Origin: Liolophura sinensis
Taxonomy: Eukaryota > Mollusca > Polyplacophora > Chitonida > Chitonidae
Direction: 5' to 3'
Length of the DNA: 64,000 nucleotides
Assembly: GCF_032854445.1 (NCBI RefSeq)
Contig: NC_088295.1
Coordinates: 13,565,385 to 13,629,384 of the forward strand
Part shown: in pieces, positions 1 to 13,681 of the stretch
Layout: every line of letters starts with the position of its first letter
How positions within the stretch are numbered: the first letter of the stretch is position 1
Notes under the pieces: model-generated
What the model was told of the DNA's origin: nothing
Seen by the model: the letters and a program-made list of their open reading frames with translations, nothing else
Databases searched by the model: none
Translations under genes and position numbers: made by a program

Positions 1-948
1 AAAATCCAGCTAGGATTTTGTTACCATACTGAGTTGTACTTGTATTTGAAGAATCTGATCTATAATTCTGCAGGTTGAAGATAATTAAATATTCACACTT
101 TTGTCATTTTTTTTATTTTTTTTGTTCAGTTTGAGAGAATCTAACACTTTGTGTTAAGTGATCATGAATAAAAATACCCCTTTGCATACCCGCTTACCAG
201 GTATCAAAATATCAGGCACTGATTAAAGGTGGCAGGTTCCAGAGCTGTGTGCAAACAAAGCTGTATGTGTGAGCTTATGGGTAGGATAGGTAAGAAAAAA
301 AAACAAATTTGTTAATAAAACTTCAGTTAATATGATATTCATGGTTTTGCAGTGATGTAATAGCTACTAGGAGCCATTCATCAGGACACTCTTCGGTCAC
401 ATGACTAGAATACTGGAGGTGAAATCAAAACAAATTTAACCCCAGGTCAGACAGGTTTATCATAAAACATGAAAAATATATAGGTTTTTGGTAAGAAATT
501 CTTGATAGAAAAGTAATCACTATCTACTTAGCATTCAAATATGACAGTTTCAGTGTTCTGTCAAAGTACTTTAAACTTTTAAAAAATCAGCAATTTGCCT
601 ATTAAGCTCCATGTCATACATCCCCTCCTGCTTCTTGTGAACAACTGAGTGGCTCGATCTATGAATACATGTAGTGCTAATTTTCCAGTAAGATCACTGA
701 AACCATCACCACAGGATACTTTGGTCTTACATCAATTTTTTTCAAAATAGATTGGCATTTTATAACTGAAACATACCACTTCATACTAACTTGTACTAGT
801 TATATATTCTTTACTTATTACCAATTTTATTGTTGTTTTATGACAATTTAAGAATTTTTCACTTTAACAATAACAGTTGGAGGAAAAGGGTCTAAACCAT
901 TAATGAGTTACTGACAAACATACCCCTATGTGCTGCACACACATAAAC

Positions 949-971
949 ATATATATATATATATATATATA
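949..971. repeat. (AT)n microsatellite
   Basis: Short uninterrupted AT dinucleotide run just before the SINE pair. Confidence 0.9.
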
Positions 972-987
972 CACACATGTGGTCTTC

Positions 988-1420
988 AATGAATGAGTAC
1001 GACATTAAACCCCAAGCACTCACTCACTCAATGAATGAATGAATGAATGTTTGGGGTTTAACTTCATATTTAACAATTTTTCAGTCTGTCATATGACGAG
1101 GAGTCATTAGGTGTGTGTACATATAATGTGTCTTCTTGTGGCAGGGTAGGTCCATGGCGATAAAGTGCTGCCACCACTGAAGTATCATACAGAAGACGCC
1201 GGACATGACAACCCACCCAGTCACATTATATGCACACTGTGCTAACCAGTCCTATTTCCTTGCTCAAATCTCTCAGTGGTGAGCGCCAAGTGAGGTAGCA
1301 ACAAGTACTATTTTTGAAGTCTTTGCTACAACCCCAAAACGGATTTGATCCCAGGTCTCCCGACTGTCTTCAACAAATGTTAGATGGAGCAAACAGCATC
1401 ATTTCATCACGATGTCTCCA
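988..1420. repeat. Two SINE copies joined tail to tail
   Basis: A plus-strand SINE tail (the TACGACATTAAACCCCAAGC motif plus CACTCA repeats, 988-1030) is directly followed by a minus-strand copy (1031 to about 1420) that starts with an ATGAATGAATG simple tail and TTTGGGGTTTAAC. Read on the minus strand the second copy has a B-box-like GGATCAAATCC (near 1350), then GTAGCAAAGACTTCAAA and the same body as the plus-strand copy at 15911-16276. The plus-strand copy is only a tail remnant. This looks like insertion of a second SINE into the simple-repeat tail of an older one. Confidence 0.7.
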
Positions 1421-3191
1421 CAAACAACAAGAGTGAGGAAATCCACAAATTCCAGGATCAAAGCCTGGACTGAACCTACACTTCTTATAACCCAGTGATC
1501 ATTTTTGACAATAAACCCCCGTATCCAAAAACAAGAAGAATCTTAACTTCAGGTGACTCCCAGTGACATTCACTAACTAGCCTTTATCATGATATGAATA
1601 AAAGAATGTTACCAGTATCTAATGTTTACTCTCATTCCAAACAATGATAAATGTTAGTCGACTGTTTTGAAGAACAGAAAGCTGCAGGTTCCCAATATAC
1701 ATGGTATGAATGAGATTCTTTGGACCAAGGGAATTGGTGATGAATGTTTTATTGTTACTAAGCTACGTCAAATGCCCAGCAAGCGAAATAACAAGGCTAA
1801 GTTTACCTCTGTGAACTGTTTCAAAGAGAATCGTGAATAACTTAACAAGACCCCCCACAAAGTGAAATCCGGGAGAACTTTGGGTGTAGAAAATGCAGAA
1901 TGAGTTGAATTTATTTTGTGAGACAAATTTTCATGTGTCCAGAGGGACAGCTATTGCTGTTGGTATGTACACTGAGGATATGCAGAAGTGTGCACACAGG
2001 TGACTCTGCCATGTCAGCTGCAAAACGCATGTAGATGTAACATATTGCATTATGTCAATCTTACCAGTCCAAGAGCAACAGTGTGTATTTTAGACATCAG
2101 TTGGAAAGTCATTTAAATCAAACTGGTTTGTTTTGGCTAGGTCACTCGCACTCAGCTATGCACTCAGCAGGACTGTCAGTGCTCATGTCACCATGATCAA
2201 GCTCATACTAAGATAGTCTTAATTCCTTCAAGGCTATCAACAGTACTGATGCTTCTGTTTGTGAATGTAAACATAACAAAGATGGAAGCAGATATATTTA
2301 CAGTGTTCTCTTTGTCATTTTACATGACGTGTCTTCAATCTCTTTCAGTTCTACTGATACAAAAAATAGTCCAACATAGGCTTCATTTTTTTTTAGGTTT
2401 AATGCAAATATTTCACCAATCAGACTGCGCCTTACAAAAATTAAGGAAAATTAAGTTAAATATAATGGCAATTGAAAAAGTAAACATTCTCAGTCTAGTT
2501 GACAATGCTAGAAGAGCAGATTAAGCATACACATCAGGTATATAATGTCAAATTTAACCCCTTAGCACTGACTTGTCAATCACTGAAAACAGACGCACAC
2601 TGATATTGATGTGTTGTGATTTGATGAAATCAATGCTATCCACATTGTAAATACATATGTATGTCCTCACCAACTTCTAAATACCACTGATAGCTGATGT
2701 ATACGTTCGGAGAAATAGTGCACAACTGAACAGAGACCGTGAGGAAGTTTTAAGCGTTCGCTCTCTTCATACACTATCTCCAGCTGAAGGTCGCATGAAC
2801 ACAAACTATCTTAATCTCGGCAGGCTGAGGGAGGCCAGGGTTAAAAAAAAATCAGTGGCAAACGCTGGTTTGCTCGTCCAGTGTTTGTGTACACACGAAA
2901 GGCGTGAAGTTGACATTGACTTGGTGGCCAGCTTTTCCCAGTAAATTTGACAAAATACTTCACATAATTTAAAGGAAAAGGTGTCTAATGTGAGATTCCT
3001 ATAGGGCGATCTTTTACAACAAAATTTAACCAATGAAGAGCTCAGTTTGTGCAGACTTTGTTGTTTTTTTGAGAACGAATCACAGGACATAAATAATTTG
3101 TACCCATCACAGTATATAAGTTACAACGATGCACACTGCGTTAATGCAAAATGAAAGGTAAACGTGAAAATGATTTTAAAAAGACACTTGC
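1421..3191. other. No gene recognised
   Basis: I see no conserved protein, RNA gene or intact repeat here. Open frames are short and of low-complexity composition. If the candidate first exon at 3192-3270 is real, this stretch would be its first intron, continuing off the left edge of the window. Confidence 0.5.
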
Positions 3192-3270
3192 CTGGGCCAG
3201 GAATGAACAACAAGGCAGCAAAGGAACTCAAAAATTGTCTTAAGTTCCAGCTCGGGCCGAGGTCCGCCAT
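3192..3270 (-). CDS. Candidate first coding exon of an unidentified gene (partial)
   Basis: On the minus strand an ATG at 3270 sits in a strong context (AAGATGGCGGAC) and opens a 26-codon frame beginning MADLGPSWNLRQFLSSF, hydrophobic in its second half (possible signal anchor). The frame runs into CAG|GCAAGT (exon end 3192), a good match to the minor GC-AG class of donors, leaving phase 1. A TGACGTCA palindrome lies 31-38 bp upstream (3301-3308). ATGGCGG inside AAGATGGCGG also matches the YY1 core that is common just after metazoan start sites, so this could be promoter or 5' UTR sequence without coding meaning. I did not find further exons to the left and do not recognise the protein. Confidence 0.3.
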
Positions 3271-3300
3271 CTTTCTTCTCGCACTGTAACCCTTAGCCTT

Positions 3301-3308
3301 TGACGTCA
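3301..3308. promoter_or_regulatory. CRE-like palindrome TGACGTCA
   Basis: Full-length cAMP response element palindrome placed about 30 bp upstream of the candidate minus-strand start at 3270. Together with the YY1-like AAGATGGCGG it makes a promoter on the minus strand plausible. Confidence 0.35.
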
Positions 3309-4795
3309 CGGCTCTTATGGCTGTTCCGGCTGAACCATGCAACCCCCTCTGTTCACCTCTCCCCCATTCCAAAACACAAAACAAGGTTATCAATAATGTC
3401 AACCTTAACGAGCCTAAAGAACTTCATAGTAAAGTTTGATGCGCTAAAATCAGTAATATTGGGATCTCGTCATTAAATGAAAATTTCCAAATGTATTGTT
3501 AAAACATGGAACACCCTTGTCACGGTTATTGAAAGAAAGCAGGTACAAGATTATCTCCCTTGGTATATTGCACTCTCATCCCATCAGCTTCATGTTTGAC
3601 TGCGGTAGGATTTGAACAAACGCCATTTGGAGCATGGTATATGCCACAAAACTGTGTGGGTGTGTGGGTGTGATATATTAATACTTCCCTCTGGTTCCGC
3701 CTGCTATCCTCCCGACCTAAGGAGGGCCACCGTCGCATCTAAGTGAAATGTAATATGGGGTAAATCTCCAATCAAATATTTAATAAAATTAAGAGAGCAT
3801 GGGTCCGTTCGACAGTTGATTGCTATAATTAGTATTAAACATAACCTTTATCTGCTACTAAAAATGTTCAATTATAAATTTATATTTGCTATAAACACCT
3901 GCTTTCTAAGCATGTATAAACCCGTATAACCAGCCTATCATGTGAGCGTGTACACGTGTGTATACAGTGTGTTCATAAGTTAGCATACTTATGTCATTAG
4001 AATTTGCTGCTACTGGTGAGACATGAGATTACATTAGACGCAAGTCGAGCTCTCGTGGGTTCAGACATCGTAGGTGATATTGGTCATCGATAGGATAGCA
4101 AACTCTTCGCCAGTGAGTAGCACTATATTTCTTTCTTAATCACCATGAGCTTAAATAATGCCAGTATAGCGATAAATCTTAACCACTCATCAATTCTTCA
4201 AGTAGATACCGCAACTCGTTGCATATCGCATATTATTGATGAAACATGCATAAAAGCAACCAATTGAAATTTTGCGCTGAAACAGAAAGTGTAAATACAT
4301 TTGCCATACACATGGGCGGTGGAACCGCCCCGACCAACCGGACCATGGCAATAATTTCCCCGAAAAAACAAAACAAAACAAAACAAAATTGAAAAAGGAA
4401 CAGAAGCAGAACAACAGTGAAGACAAATTATCCAGCACCTATATACATAAATAGAGATTGCGTTTTTTTTTTACTCCAAATGCGTATCAAGTCAATAACT
4501 TCCGTATTTATGGCTGTGGCGTTGTGGTAGGCCTACTATATTATGAAGCTTGGCATATCGGCTGCTGCCCATGAAAGCGGCAATATAATGGTAATGTAGT
4601 CTATTGAATAGACAACGAGTCGGAGAACCGGACTCGTAAGGGCTGGTATTCGCCCACCAGAAACTGGCTCTTTTCTGACACAGGTTTGCATTGAGTGGGG
4701 GCATGAGTCTCACACAATTAGTTGAAATAATTACGCTGGTATAATTGCTTGCCGATCCATTTAGGATATCAATACTTTCCGAAGATTGATTGCCT
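3309..4795. other. No gene recognised
   Basis: Intergenic DNA with no protein similarity I can recognise. It contains a short AAAAC-type simple repeat near 4370-4388. No intact SINE is seen. Confidence 0.5.
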
Positions 4796-5520
4796 TTAGT
4801 CGGAGAGTTCAACGAACTGATTGACTGCGGTTTTGATATCAATGGTGTCTGTATAATCCTTATGGACATGCAAGACCATAAGGTCATTTAACCTAGACTG
4901 GTGGGCCGCAGGTATGTTTTTAGCGTACGGATAGCAGAGAAAGACCTTTCACTTGTTGCATTTGTGGCTGGCATAACAAAGATCAGACGAAGTACAATGC
5001 AAACCTCGGAGAAAAAGGTCCTCCCACGGTGTGACATATCAGAAAAAAGAGAAATCAGAGACTTCAAATTAACAGGCGAGTCTTCCCGTTCGGCAAATTT
5101 TACAGAAAGTGTATCTAACTGAGTACTTAGTCTCTCTCTATCAAAGTCTGATGTGTAGAATGCTGCCACGGCTTCTAGTCGCTGACTGTACTCTTTATTA
5201 TTGCAGGCATTCAGGAGCAGATCCTGAAGATTTCTATATCGTCGGAACCCCGGCTGATCAAACCTCTCTTGAATGTCCTTAATGATACGATCAAGAACAT
5301 AAAAGGAATGTTGCCTGTGGACCTCTCGCGGCGTCCGAGGGAAATGCTCTGACCCTTCGCCAACTTTGCATTGTGATGGCGTCTTGCGTTTGTCTTGCGT
5401 CAAGTGATTTTGCGTTTTGGAAAATCTTCTCGTAAAACAGGTCAAAATCTCGGTTTTGCCTTTTTTTCTGAAGGGCTTTAACAGTAGCAATTTCTTGACC
5501 TACTGCTGACAAATTTGGAC
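4796..5520 (-). mobile_element. Decayed hAT-type DNA transposon, C-terminal part of transposase
   Basis: Minus-strand translation gives the C-terminal region of a hAT/ZMYM-like transposase. About 5200-5310 encodes a segment containing VLDRIIKDIQERFDQPGF, a typical stretch preceding the dimerisation domain. About 4900-5000 encodes PATNATSERSFSAIRTLKTY, the hallmark of the hAT C-terminal dimerisation domain (Dimer_Tnp_hAT). The continuation (RLNDLMVLHVHKDYTD, ending at a stop at 4796-4798) is in a different frame, and the upstream part (NLSAVGQEIATVKALQKK, near 5500) is in a third arrangement, so at least two frameshifts separate the pieces. The N-terminal half (BED finger, catalytic core) and terminal inverted repeats were not found. 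This is a plain DNA-transposon relic, not an active gene. Confidence 0.8.
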
Positions 5521-5873
5521 TTATACATAAACATATCCTGGTCAGCATCCAAGTTCACTACTGTTTTTAAAGAATACAATTTTAAGTTTTCGCGTTTATT
5601 ACACCAGTATATAAAGTACGCAGGCCCTACATGATTTTTTAGTTTCTTGAGTATGGACAAACGATGGGGCAAGACCTGTTTTCTTATACCACTTAAGTTA
5701 TAAATACTCCAACAAGAAGGAGGGTCATCTGTAGAAGACAGTGGTAGGATTTCATCAAAATTCCAGAATGTTGTATTTATATACCACACGCCGAGCGATC
5801 CTGGGTATATATACTGATGTTTTTCTTATTGACCCTGACACAGATCAGTTACATGGATGCATGGATATGAGGA

Positions 5874-5879
5874 TTTATT
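5874..5879 (-). terminator. Candidate poly(A) signal for the S28 gene
   Basis: AATAAA on the minus strand (TTTATT on plus), about 290 bp downstream of the S28 stop codon at 6171. It is the nearest canonical hexamer I noticed and gives a compact 3' UTR. Confidence 0.4.
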
Positions 5880-6170
5880 GAGCATGTTTGAAAATATGTA
5901 GTGATCATGATGGGAAATGGACAAAACAAACAAGACGAAAGGTTGTCAGGACGATCAATACAAGCTGTTTCATCTGAATTTACATAAAGGAAGTTAATTG
6001 AGTAATGTATTCTAGAATCTAGACAATATTTTTCACACGAATATATGAAAACACAAAACATTTGAACCACAAGAAGGCCCACAGCAGCTGTGCTCTATAA
6101 CAAAATACTTGTAAAAATATTATGGATATAATATATAATTATCAAACAGGTTGACTTTTCATCACGTGAT

Positions 6171-9100
6171 CTACGCTTTCCAGTATAGTGTATTATCCAA
6201 GCCACTCTGCGCTTCCTCCAGCCATTTCCCAACAATAGTGTCTATTTCCTGAAATCAAATATCAAAAACTTCATGAAACATTATGCAAGACAGTGAGGCT
6301 AAAAGAGTATGGACAAAGTGATATACAGGTATTACTTTAACTGTAGTTTCTCTAGAAAATCCAGTGAGTCCACCAATATAACTACAGCCCTAACACGGGC
6401 TTTTTCCTTTTACTGCGTTACACACTGACGGCGTCTAGAGTTAGAGAAGCACCGAAAGCACAAAATGCTGTCTAATTATTTGAGGAATCGGGTGTTTACC
6501 ATTCGGGCTGCCCGGAGAGCAGCTGCATCTCCAGGACGGTTCGAACCCATATTCTGGCAATGTGACGTGCCGTTGATGAAGACTGCGATCTCTTCGTCTG
6601 CGAGGTTCTTCAGAACACTTAATGCATGCCATGGATCTATGGAGCCTATTTGCGAAGATAGAGGGATGGACAGAAAATCATATTGAATGCGCCATCTATA
6701 GACTATTTTCTGCATTTATTTATTTATTTTCTTCTTTACCTTTTTGTGATTTTGTGTACAATTTCGTCTTTCTTGCAGTTATTGACTTGTCTTCCATTAT
6801 AGCTGACGACTGCTACACGACTGTTTAATGTTTCTTTGCATGGTATGTATAGCTAATGTACACGGTACAGCGTGATTATATCACTTCTTCAAACATACAC
6901 TGCGTGTATAGACTGGCTGGACTTACACAAATTTTTACGTCTTATTTCCCACTGTTTGGAGTTCTACGGTGGCCCCTCGTCCTTTGTTGACAAATACCTG
7001 GTTTGTCTGGTCCTCTTTAAATCGCCGTATACACTGATTGCTAAGGACACAACCAATTAGTCTGTTATGCTTCGCACCATGCAGTTTACACTTTAATGTT
7101 AATTTTCCCTTACCGTTGACAAATATTATCCGGGATCCACTGGGTCGGTTTGAACCATAGAATTCGTTGGTAAATGTAACTCTCTTGGCGACCTCAGCAG
7201 CGGGGATTTCGAAAATCTCCTCACAAATTACCGTGTTACTGTCCAGATCCATGAAGCGAGAAAACGGACAAGTTGTGTTGGTGTCACATGTCTGATCTGA
7301 ATACCAAAATATGAATAAATAAGAAAATAGTTCTTAAGAAAATTGTATCGCGCTATTTGATTAATGCCGTGCACTCATTTAGTACCCAAAGGATCATTAA
7401 TGGCCTTGTGGCTTTAAAATAGAGTGACTGTCGTCCGTTTCCATATCTTTGTATATTTTCTATGACTCGAAAGCTCGTTACCATATTCACCAAACTTATA
7501 CCACATGCTAGACATTGGTCTAGTCATGTAAAAGAAACCTTTTCTTTCACGTTGACCATAGCCTATTATTACAAGGTCGTTGAGCATGTCCACGCATAAC
7601 CTATCACCTGCATGCAACTGTGCTTATCGCTCATTTAGTGCAAAGGATGTTTTAAACAGTTTTGTGGCTTTAAATTTTAGCGACACTAAGTAATGAATAC
7701 GTAAGTGATTTAACGGGTAAAATTGAAGAATGTTTGGTTTTGCATTGAGCACTCACAATAGCCGAACTGAGTACAAGTCTGGTACAACCACTGACGGAGA
7801 CCGACTCCAAACCCAGATCTGTCTACTGTCGTGTTAGACAAACTGGCCAGAAATCCGCTCCAGGAGTTGTCTGCACATTTACGCCCCGACATGCTTAACA
7901 GTTTCTGGAATCCCAAAAAGCTTTGATAAATATCTAATGATCTTGGTAATCATTTTCATAACAAAAATTTACGCGGTAATTTAACACGGAAAAGAGAGGC
8001 GGGACAGGAGTTCCCATTAAAATTGAGCCTGAAAAGTCAAGGGTTATAACCTCTTGTTTTGGAGTTTTCATTCAACTACTGGCTTGTTCAATGGACAAGC
8101 TGAACTCTTCGCAAAACGAAAAGATGAAGGTTCAAAATTTTAAATCGACAAGTATATATATACATTTTTTACGTTTACCTTATACGGGAGAGAGAGAAAG
8201 AGAGAGTAAGAAATTGCCGCTTGTCGTGGCCATATCGGGAGGCCACCTCGGCTAAGTCCAGCTATATTATAGAATGTGGAGGTAAAGGAATTCATAATAC
8301 TTGGCAGTCTGTGTCCCTGTTCTTTGCATGATTAGGGGTGTGCCAGACACCTGCTCTTGTTGAACTTTGTTCAAGTGTTCAAAGAAACTAAAGTCCATAA
8401 ATGAAGGTGAAAATATATCGTGTCAAAGAAGATTACATCTCAGTGCGTCACTCAGTGCGTTTAGACCTACAACTGAAACCGTTTCACATCACTCAGAGTA
8501 AACTATAAAAAGGGGCACGGAACTTCGATTCTTCTGAAATAGTATATTTTGTCACGTGACCTGTCAAAATCTCCGATCTGTGACATGTCAAAATCTCCGA
8601 TCCAGCTGGTTCAAATTGAAATATGCAAAGCAATCGCACAAATTACTCGTGGTGCATTGTGAATTTCTTCGAACTCTCTTTTCCTGCAGTGTCAGGTTAT
8701 CAACTGTATTTTTCTTTTAAGTTCTGGACGATAAAAAGCAGAGTCTGAGTATACCTCATTGTATTTCACCAGATTCTGGTAAGGCTTTTGGGATGCCTGT
8801 GTCATGTATTTACAGAACGTGGTGATATTCTGGAACTGGACCTGGTTGTTGTACTGAGCAATGCCCATGATGATCCCGGCCAGATTGCCAACAAATGTCA
8901 CCATGTCGTAATGGGCCGAAATGTCGTTGCAAGAGAGGAAGTCCTGCCTTAACTGATTGAACATGCCATTCTCTATCAGCTGGTCAATGTCTGCAAAAGC
9001 TTGCTTCACATTTGCCAAACACTGCAATAAAAAAAGAATGTGACAAACTGGGGTAGTCTACACACACCAAGCAATCAACGGACTACATTATTTCGTCTAT

Positions 9101-12100
9101 ACATATATTCATGTCTTCAATTGCATAACCATGAGCGTATTTGTTGTTTTCATGAAATAGATATAAATTATGTGTTTATAGGCTCCAGGACCCATTTGTT
9201 CAAAACTGTTTTAAGACGTAACAGATTTAAATTTAAGCCAAGTATTCAAATGTTTATACTTAGCTCAAAAAAATTGTGTAAAAGTAATTTAATTAGAAAC
9301 TAAATTTGCTGCTGTTATATTTTGACTTTGGACAACTCCAGTGGCTCTTGATCACATGACACCGGTATCAGCTAATACACTCTCGAACAACAGAAGTTCG
9401 TCACATATGTTCACTACATTGTTTCTTCGTGCTTTGATGACAAACACCTACCAATTCAGATCCCTGGACGACTGGGTCTTTAAGGCTTGCCGCCACAACA
9501 TCATTATAACCCTCAAAATTCACTTCGGCTTCCACAGGAGCTGACGACGCCACGGCCCCGTAAACGATGTGCGGGTACTGGAATGACGAAAGCATAGGAA
9601 TCCCATTCAACAGCACAGTTCAACCTTGATGGCCGTGGGATTTACCAATTGATCAGAGTGTTCATAACTTGTACGGATTTGGTCATTGGTAGACTGTGAT
9701 TCACAGAACCTCTAGTTAATAGATATTTCGCCCGGCATAACGTAAAACAATCAGCTAAAAATATTTTTATTTATACCTAAAACATACCCATGAACAGCCC
9801 AAATGCGAATGTAGTAGTCAAAGTTTGCATTTGTGTATTCAAGCTTACACACATTAGAAATAAGTTTTTATTAGGGTACACATCTGAAATGTTTATACGG
9901 GAATATGATGGATATTTTTCAATGAACACAAATAGTCCAACAAACATGACTTCATGGAGCATATAAATGGTTACACGTTGGCGTCTTTGGAAACAGGTCG
10001 CAAATAGATGAACAATATCTGGTATTTTATTCAGGTCATTTGTAAGTAAATTCCTTAAAAAATAAACAAGTTTGTAAAAGCGTTGTTGTCACCTTTACTC
10101 TAAACCAGGCGGAGAGTGCCCCCGGGTATGACCCACCGAAACATATCCAAGTGTTGGAGGGAGTCAATTGGTAGGTGTTGACAGCGTATTGATAGAACGA
10201 CGCAAGGTCAGCTAGCCTACAACAGAGACACAAATCCACACATGGCAGAGTTATCATCACAGGGGCTTATACATGACAGTCACAACTGTCGTAAATACCT
10301 GTACATATAAGTATAGGGTGTTTTTTAGTTGTGTTGTTTTTAACGAAAGACATTTGCAACGTTCTTACCAATGCGCCGTGCATGAAGAGCGAGCATTTCC
10401 AACACCAGTTTTCATGTTACAATATGCCATGATCGTTTCAAAAATAGGCCTCATTTTAATAGTGATAAGTATGTACACACTGATGTCCTTCCAAAAGGTA
10501 TAATGATTTTTGACGGCTAGATGAATGGTAATTCAGAGATTTGAACCCTCAGTGAAGAATCGAGAAGAAACATTATCACTACAGACAATATATCCCCATA
10601 TGAAAATCTTTTTGAAAAGTTGTATAGATGTCCGTAATGTGAGATGACTTCATTGCCTCTTTTCTCTGGTCTTCACATGCTTCAATTTTTGAAAACAAGT
10701 CCTTTTTAAACAACTGGCTTTTTTCCATGAAGCTTTGGTAATAATGTTACATTATGGGTATAGTAATTGCTATCCGTAGCGTAAAAACTGGAGATTTCAT
10801 AACATCAGCCGTCTACAAAGACGTTTTATTCAAAACTATACATTCCCGTAAAATTGATTCTACATTGTGTAAGAAATGTATGTCTAGTGACATTTAGTGC
10901 TTCTGCATTAGAAACTGTACTTACGCCTGCTGACTGGACAAAAATTTCATATTTCTCAACCGAAGGCCGTCGTCATTTATGCTTGCTCCATAATATCTGT
11001 GCTCCACTGCAAACAGCAGAGCGCCATATTTTCTCGCCAGATCCACATGTTCCCCTGTTTACAATTAAGTTATGATATAACTGGTATAATCGTTTACATG
11101 AGTTAACGCTTACATGTCATTGAACCTCATTCGTTTATATGCTTTGTACAACAACATTTGGTCCGAATGTTTACATCCAGTGTTCGGCGGAGTATTCTAT
11201 AATGGTTAAAACCCATACGACTAGAAATACAAATAGTACATTTTTTCGGACCCAAAACATATTGAATATATATTTATTAATTGAATAGATCAAACTTATG
11301 GCCTCAGCAAGCGTCTCTTCTTCAGTACCGGAAAATGGTATTGCTTCTGCTTATCGCAAGTTGATTCATCTACAAGGGCGGGGAAAAATCGTGCAACCTC
11401 GTTGAATTATCTCCAGAGGCACAGGAACATCCATTCTTGTTCGTTTGAATTATAACATTACCGTAAACAGCAACAAGGCCGTCTTTAGTTCTAACATTTA
11501 TAAAGGTTACCATTCAGGGCATGTTCATGCAATGGCATAGAATGTCTCATCAACAATATCTACATGAAATTCGATGAAGCCACTTACCTAAAGTGCATGG
11601 TATTCAAGTTCGTACGAACTGTACACTTCCCTTGAGCATTCACCTTTATCATTCATTGGTAATCTCTGTCATCATCAAAAAGTGTTGACTGCTTCTCTTT
11701 GTATCAACTTATCAACGAAGTTCTTATTATAAATTTTCTTAGTTCTGGTGGTTTGTTTTGAAAGTCGCATTGAAAATGGGTGAAGTGATTACTGGCCTGG
11801 AACATCCATTATGGTTGACAACTGGTACACGAATGTCTGTTTCGACGACTAGATTCACGGTAAGCTTCGAAGATTCTGCAGTGAGTATGACACCCTAGTC
11901 GGCAAATCTTGACAGACCGTTGATCCAGGACCTCAAACAATCTGTTTCCTAGTTGTTAGAGTTGTTCTTATTCCGCCTATAACCCGGGGCTAGGGGCTGT
12001 ATAAGCATTCATATTCATTACATCAACATGGTGCTTTTGTGAACAGTTAATGCAATCAAAGTCCAGCTGAGAGGCCGTCTTTGTATTCCACGTGGAAATC

Positions 12101-13602
12101 ACTCATAGACTAAGAAAATGAAATTTGAATTGGATATCATGCATGTCTAGACTATCTACTCTCTTTCCGGCATCAATGGAAAATGCTGACTGGTGGACTG
12201 GTGGATCTACATTGGGATGGCCAGCAGGGGTATATCGTGTCGCAACTCAGCCACTGAGTGACGTGATGACAACTGAAGGACCATTTGCCTCGTTTAACTC
12301 CATCACGACATGTCCACTTTTGATATAAAATTCAATCATCCTAGTAGAAAGCCGTCCCTATAGGTCCTCGGCCTTACGTGGAGAATCCCATCCATTGTCT
12401 AACTGACAAATGGTCGCCCATTTACCAATTACCTTTACCAAAGATTATGGATATGAAGACAACACTCACCCCCAAGGACGTCAAACACAGCTAAACTGCC
12501 CTCGCCCCCAATGTAAAGGAACACTGGGCCATTAGTTTTCCAATACTGATCATTCACATAGACCCTCTGTTTGTACATGCCCTGTGAATGATAGGAGTAA
12601 ACGAAGAGTCAGTCATTCAAAGTTTAAATTTCAAGAACACAAACTATACATGATATGAATAACTCGGTCTTTATAAATGGAGGCCTACCTCTTCGGAAGC
12701 GTCAAAGTGGTCCAGTGGCTGAGTTATGAAGATTTCTTTGGCGCCATTGCGTATTTCTGTTAGCTCCAGCTGGTGATGGATCTCCTCACGTCTCTGTCGT
12801 TCCACAAGATCTCGAATCCGCCATAAGCTTGGGGACACTGTTGACCGAGAGTGTTACGTACATGATTTATTCAAGCTAGCTTTGAATGTTGTGGAGGGAG
12901 AGAGTTATCGTGTGTATATGATTTCGTCAAGCACTCTTTCGCATATGTTATTTGATTTATTTATTTATTTTATTTGATTGGTGTTTTACGCCGTACTCAA
13001 GAATATTTCACCTATACGATGGCGGTCAGCATTATGGTGGGAGGAAACCGGGCAGAGCCCAGATATGTTATTTGATATTCATAAATTAGATGAACGGATT
13101 TACCGTGTGTCAATAACAGATATGCTGTCGAAGACTCATTCATGAAAAGCCGAAGCAGTCGGTTATGATGAATTATATGTACGCTATGCTGAGTCATGAT
13201 CAAGAACATTGAATTTTGCATTCGTGTATATTTAATTTCGTATTCACCGTTTTTCTTTTCGAAACTCTTGAGTTAGGCCTGGAGCTGAGCACCTCAACAG
13301 TGTCAAGGCATGTTAACTATGCACGCGCATCAATGATAATTATACCTTACATTAGATGCCGACAGGGGTTGCCTGTTATATATAACCATATAGCAGTAGA
13401 GGCAAATACATTCTTTCTGAACTATTCTGAGTTTACTTATTTATTTTTATTTAATTGCTTAGCCAATAGCCAAGAATATTTCACTCATGCAATGGCGGTC
13501 AGTTTTACGGGTGTAGGAAACCGGAGTGCCGGGAGTAAACCAGTGTCATGCTGGAACAAAGCAACAACCTTTGACAAGTTTAAGTGACGAACTTTCTCAT
13601 GT

Positions 13603-13681
<79 letters not shown>

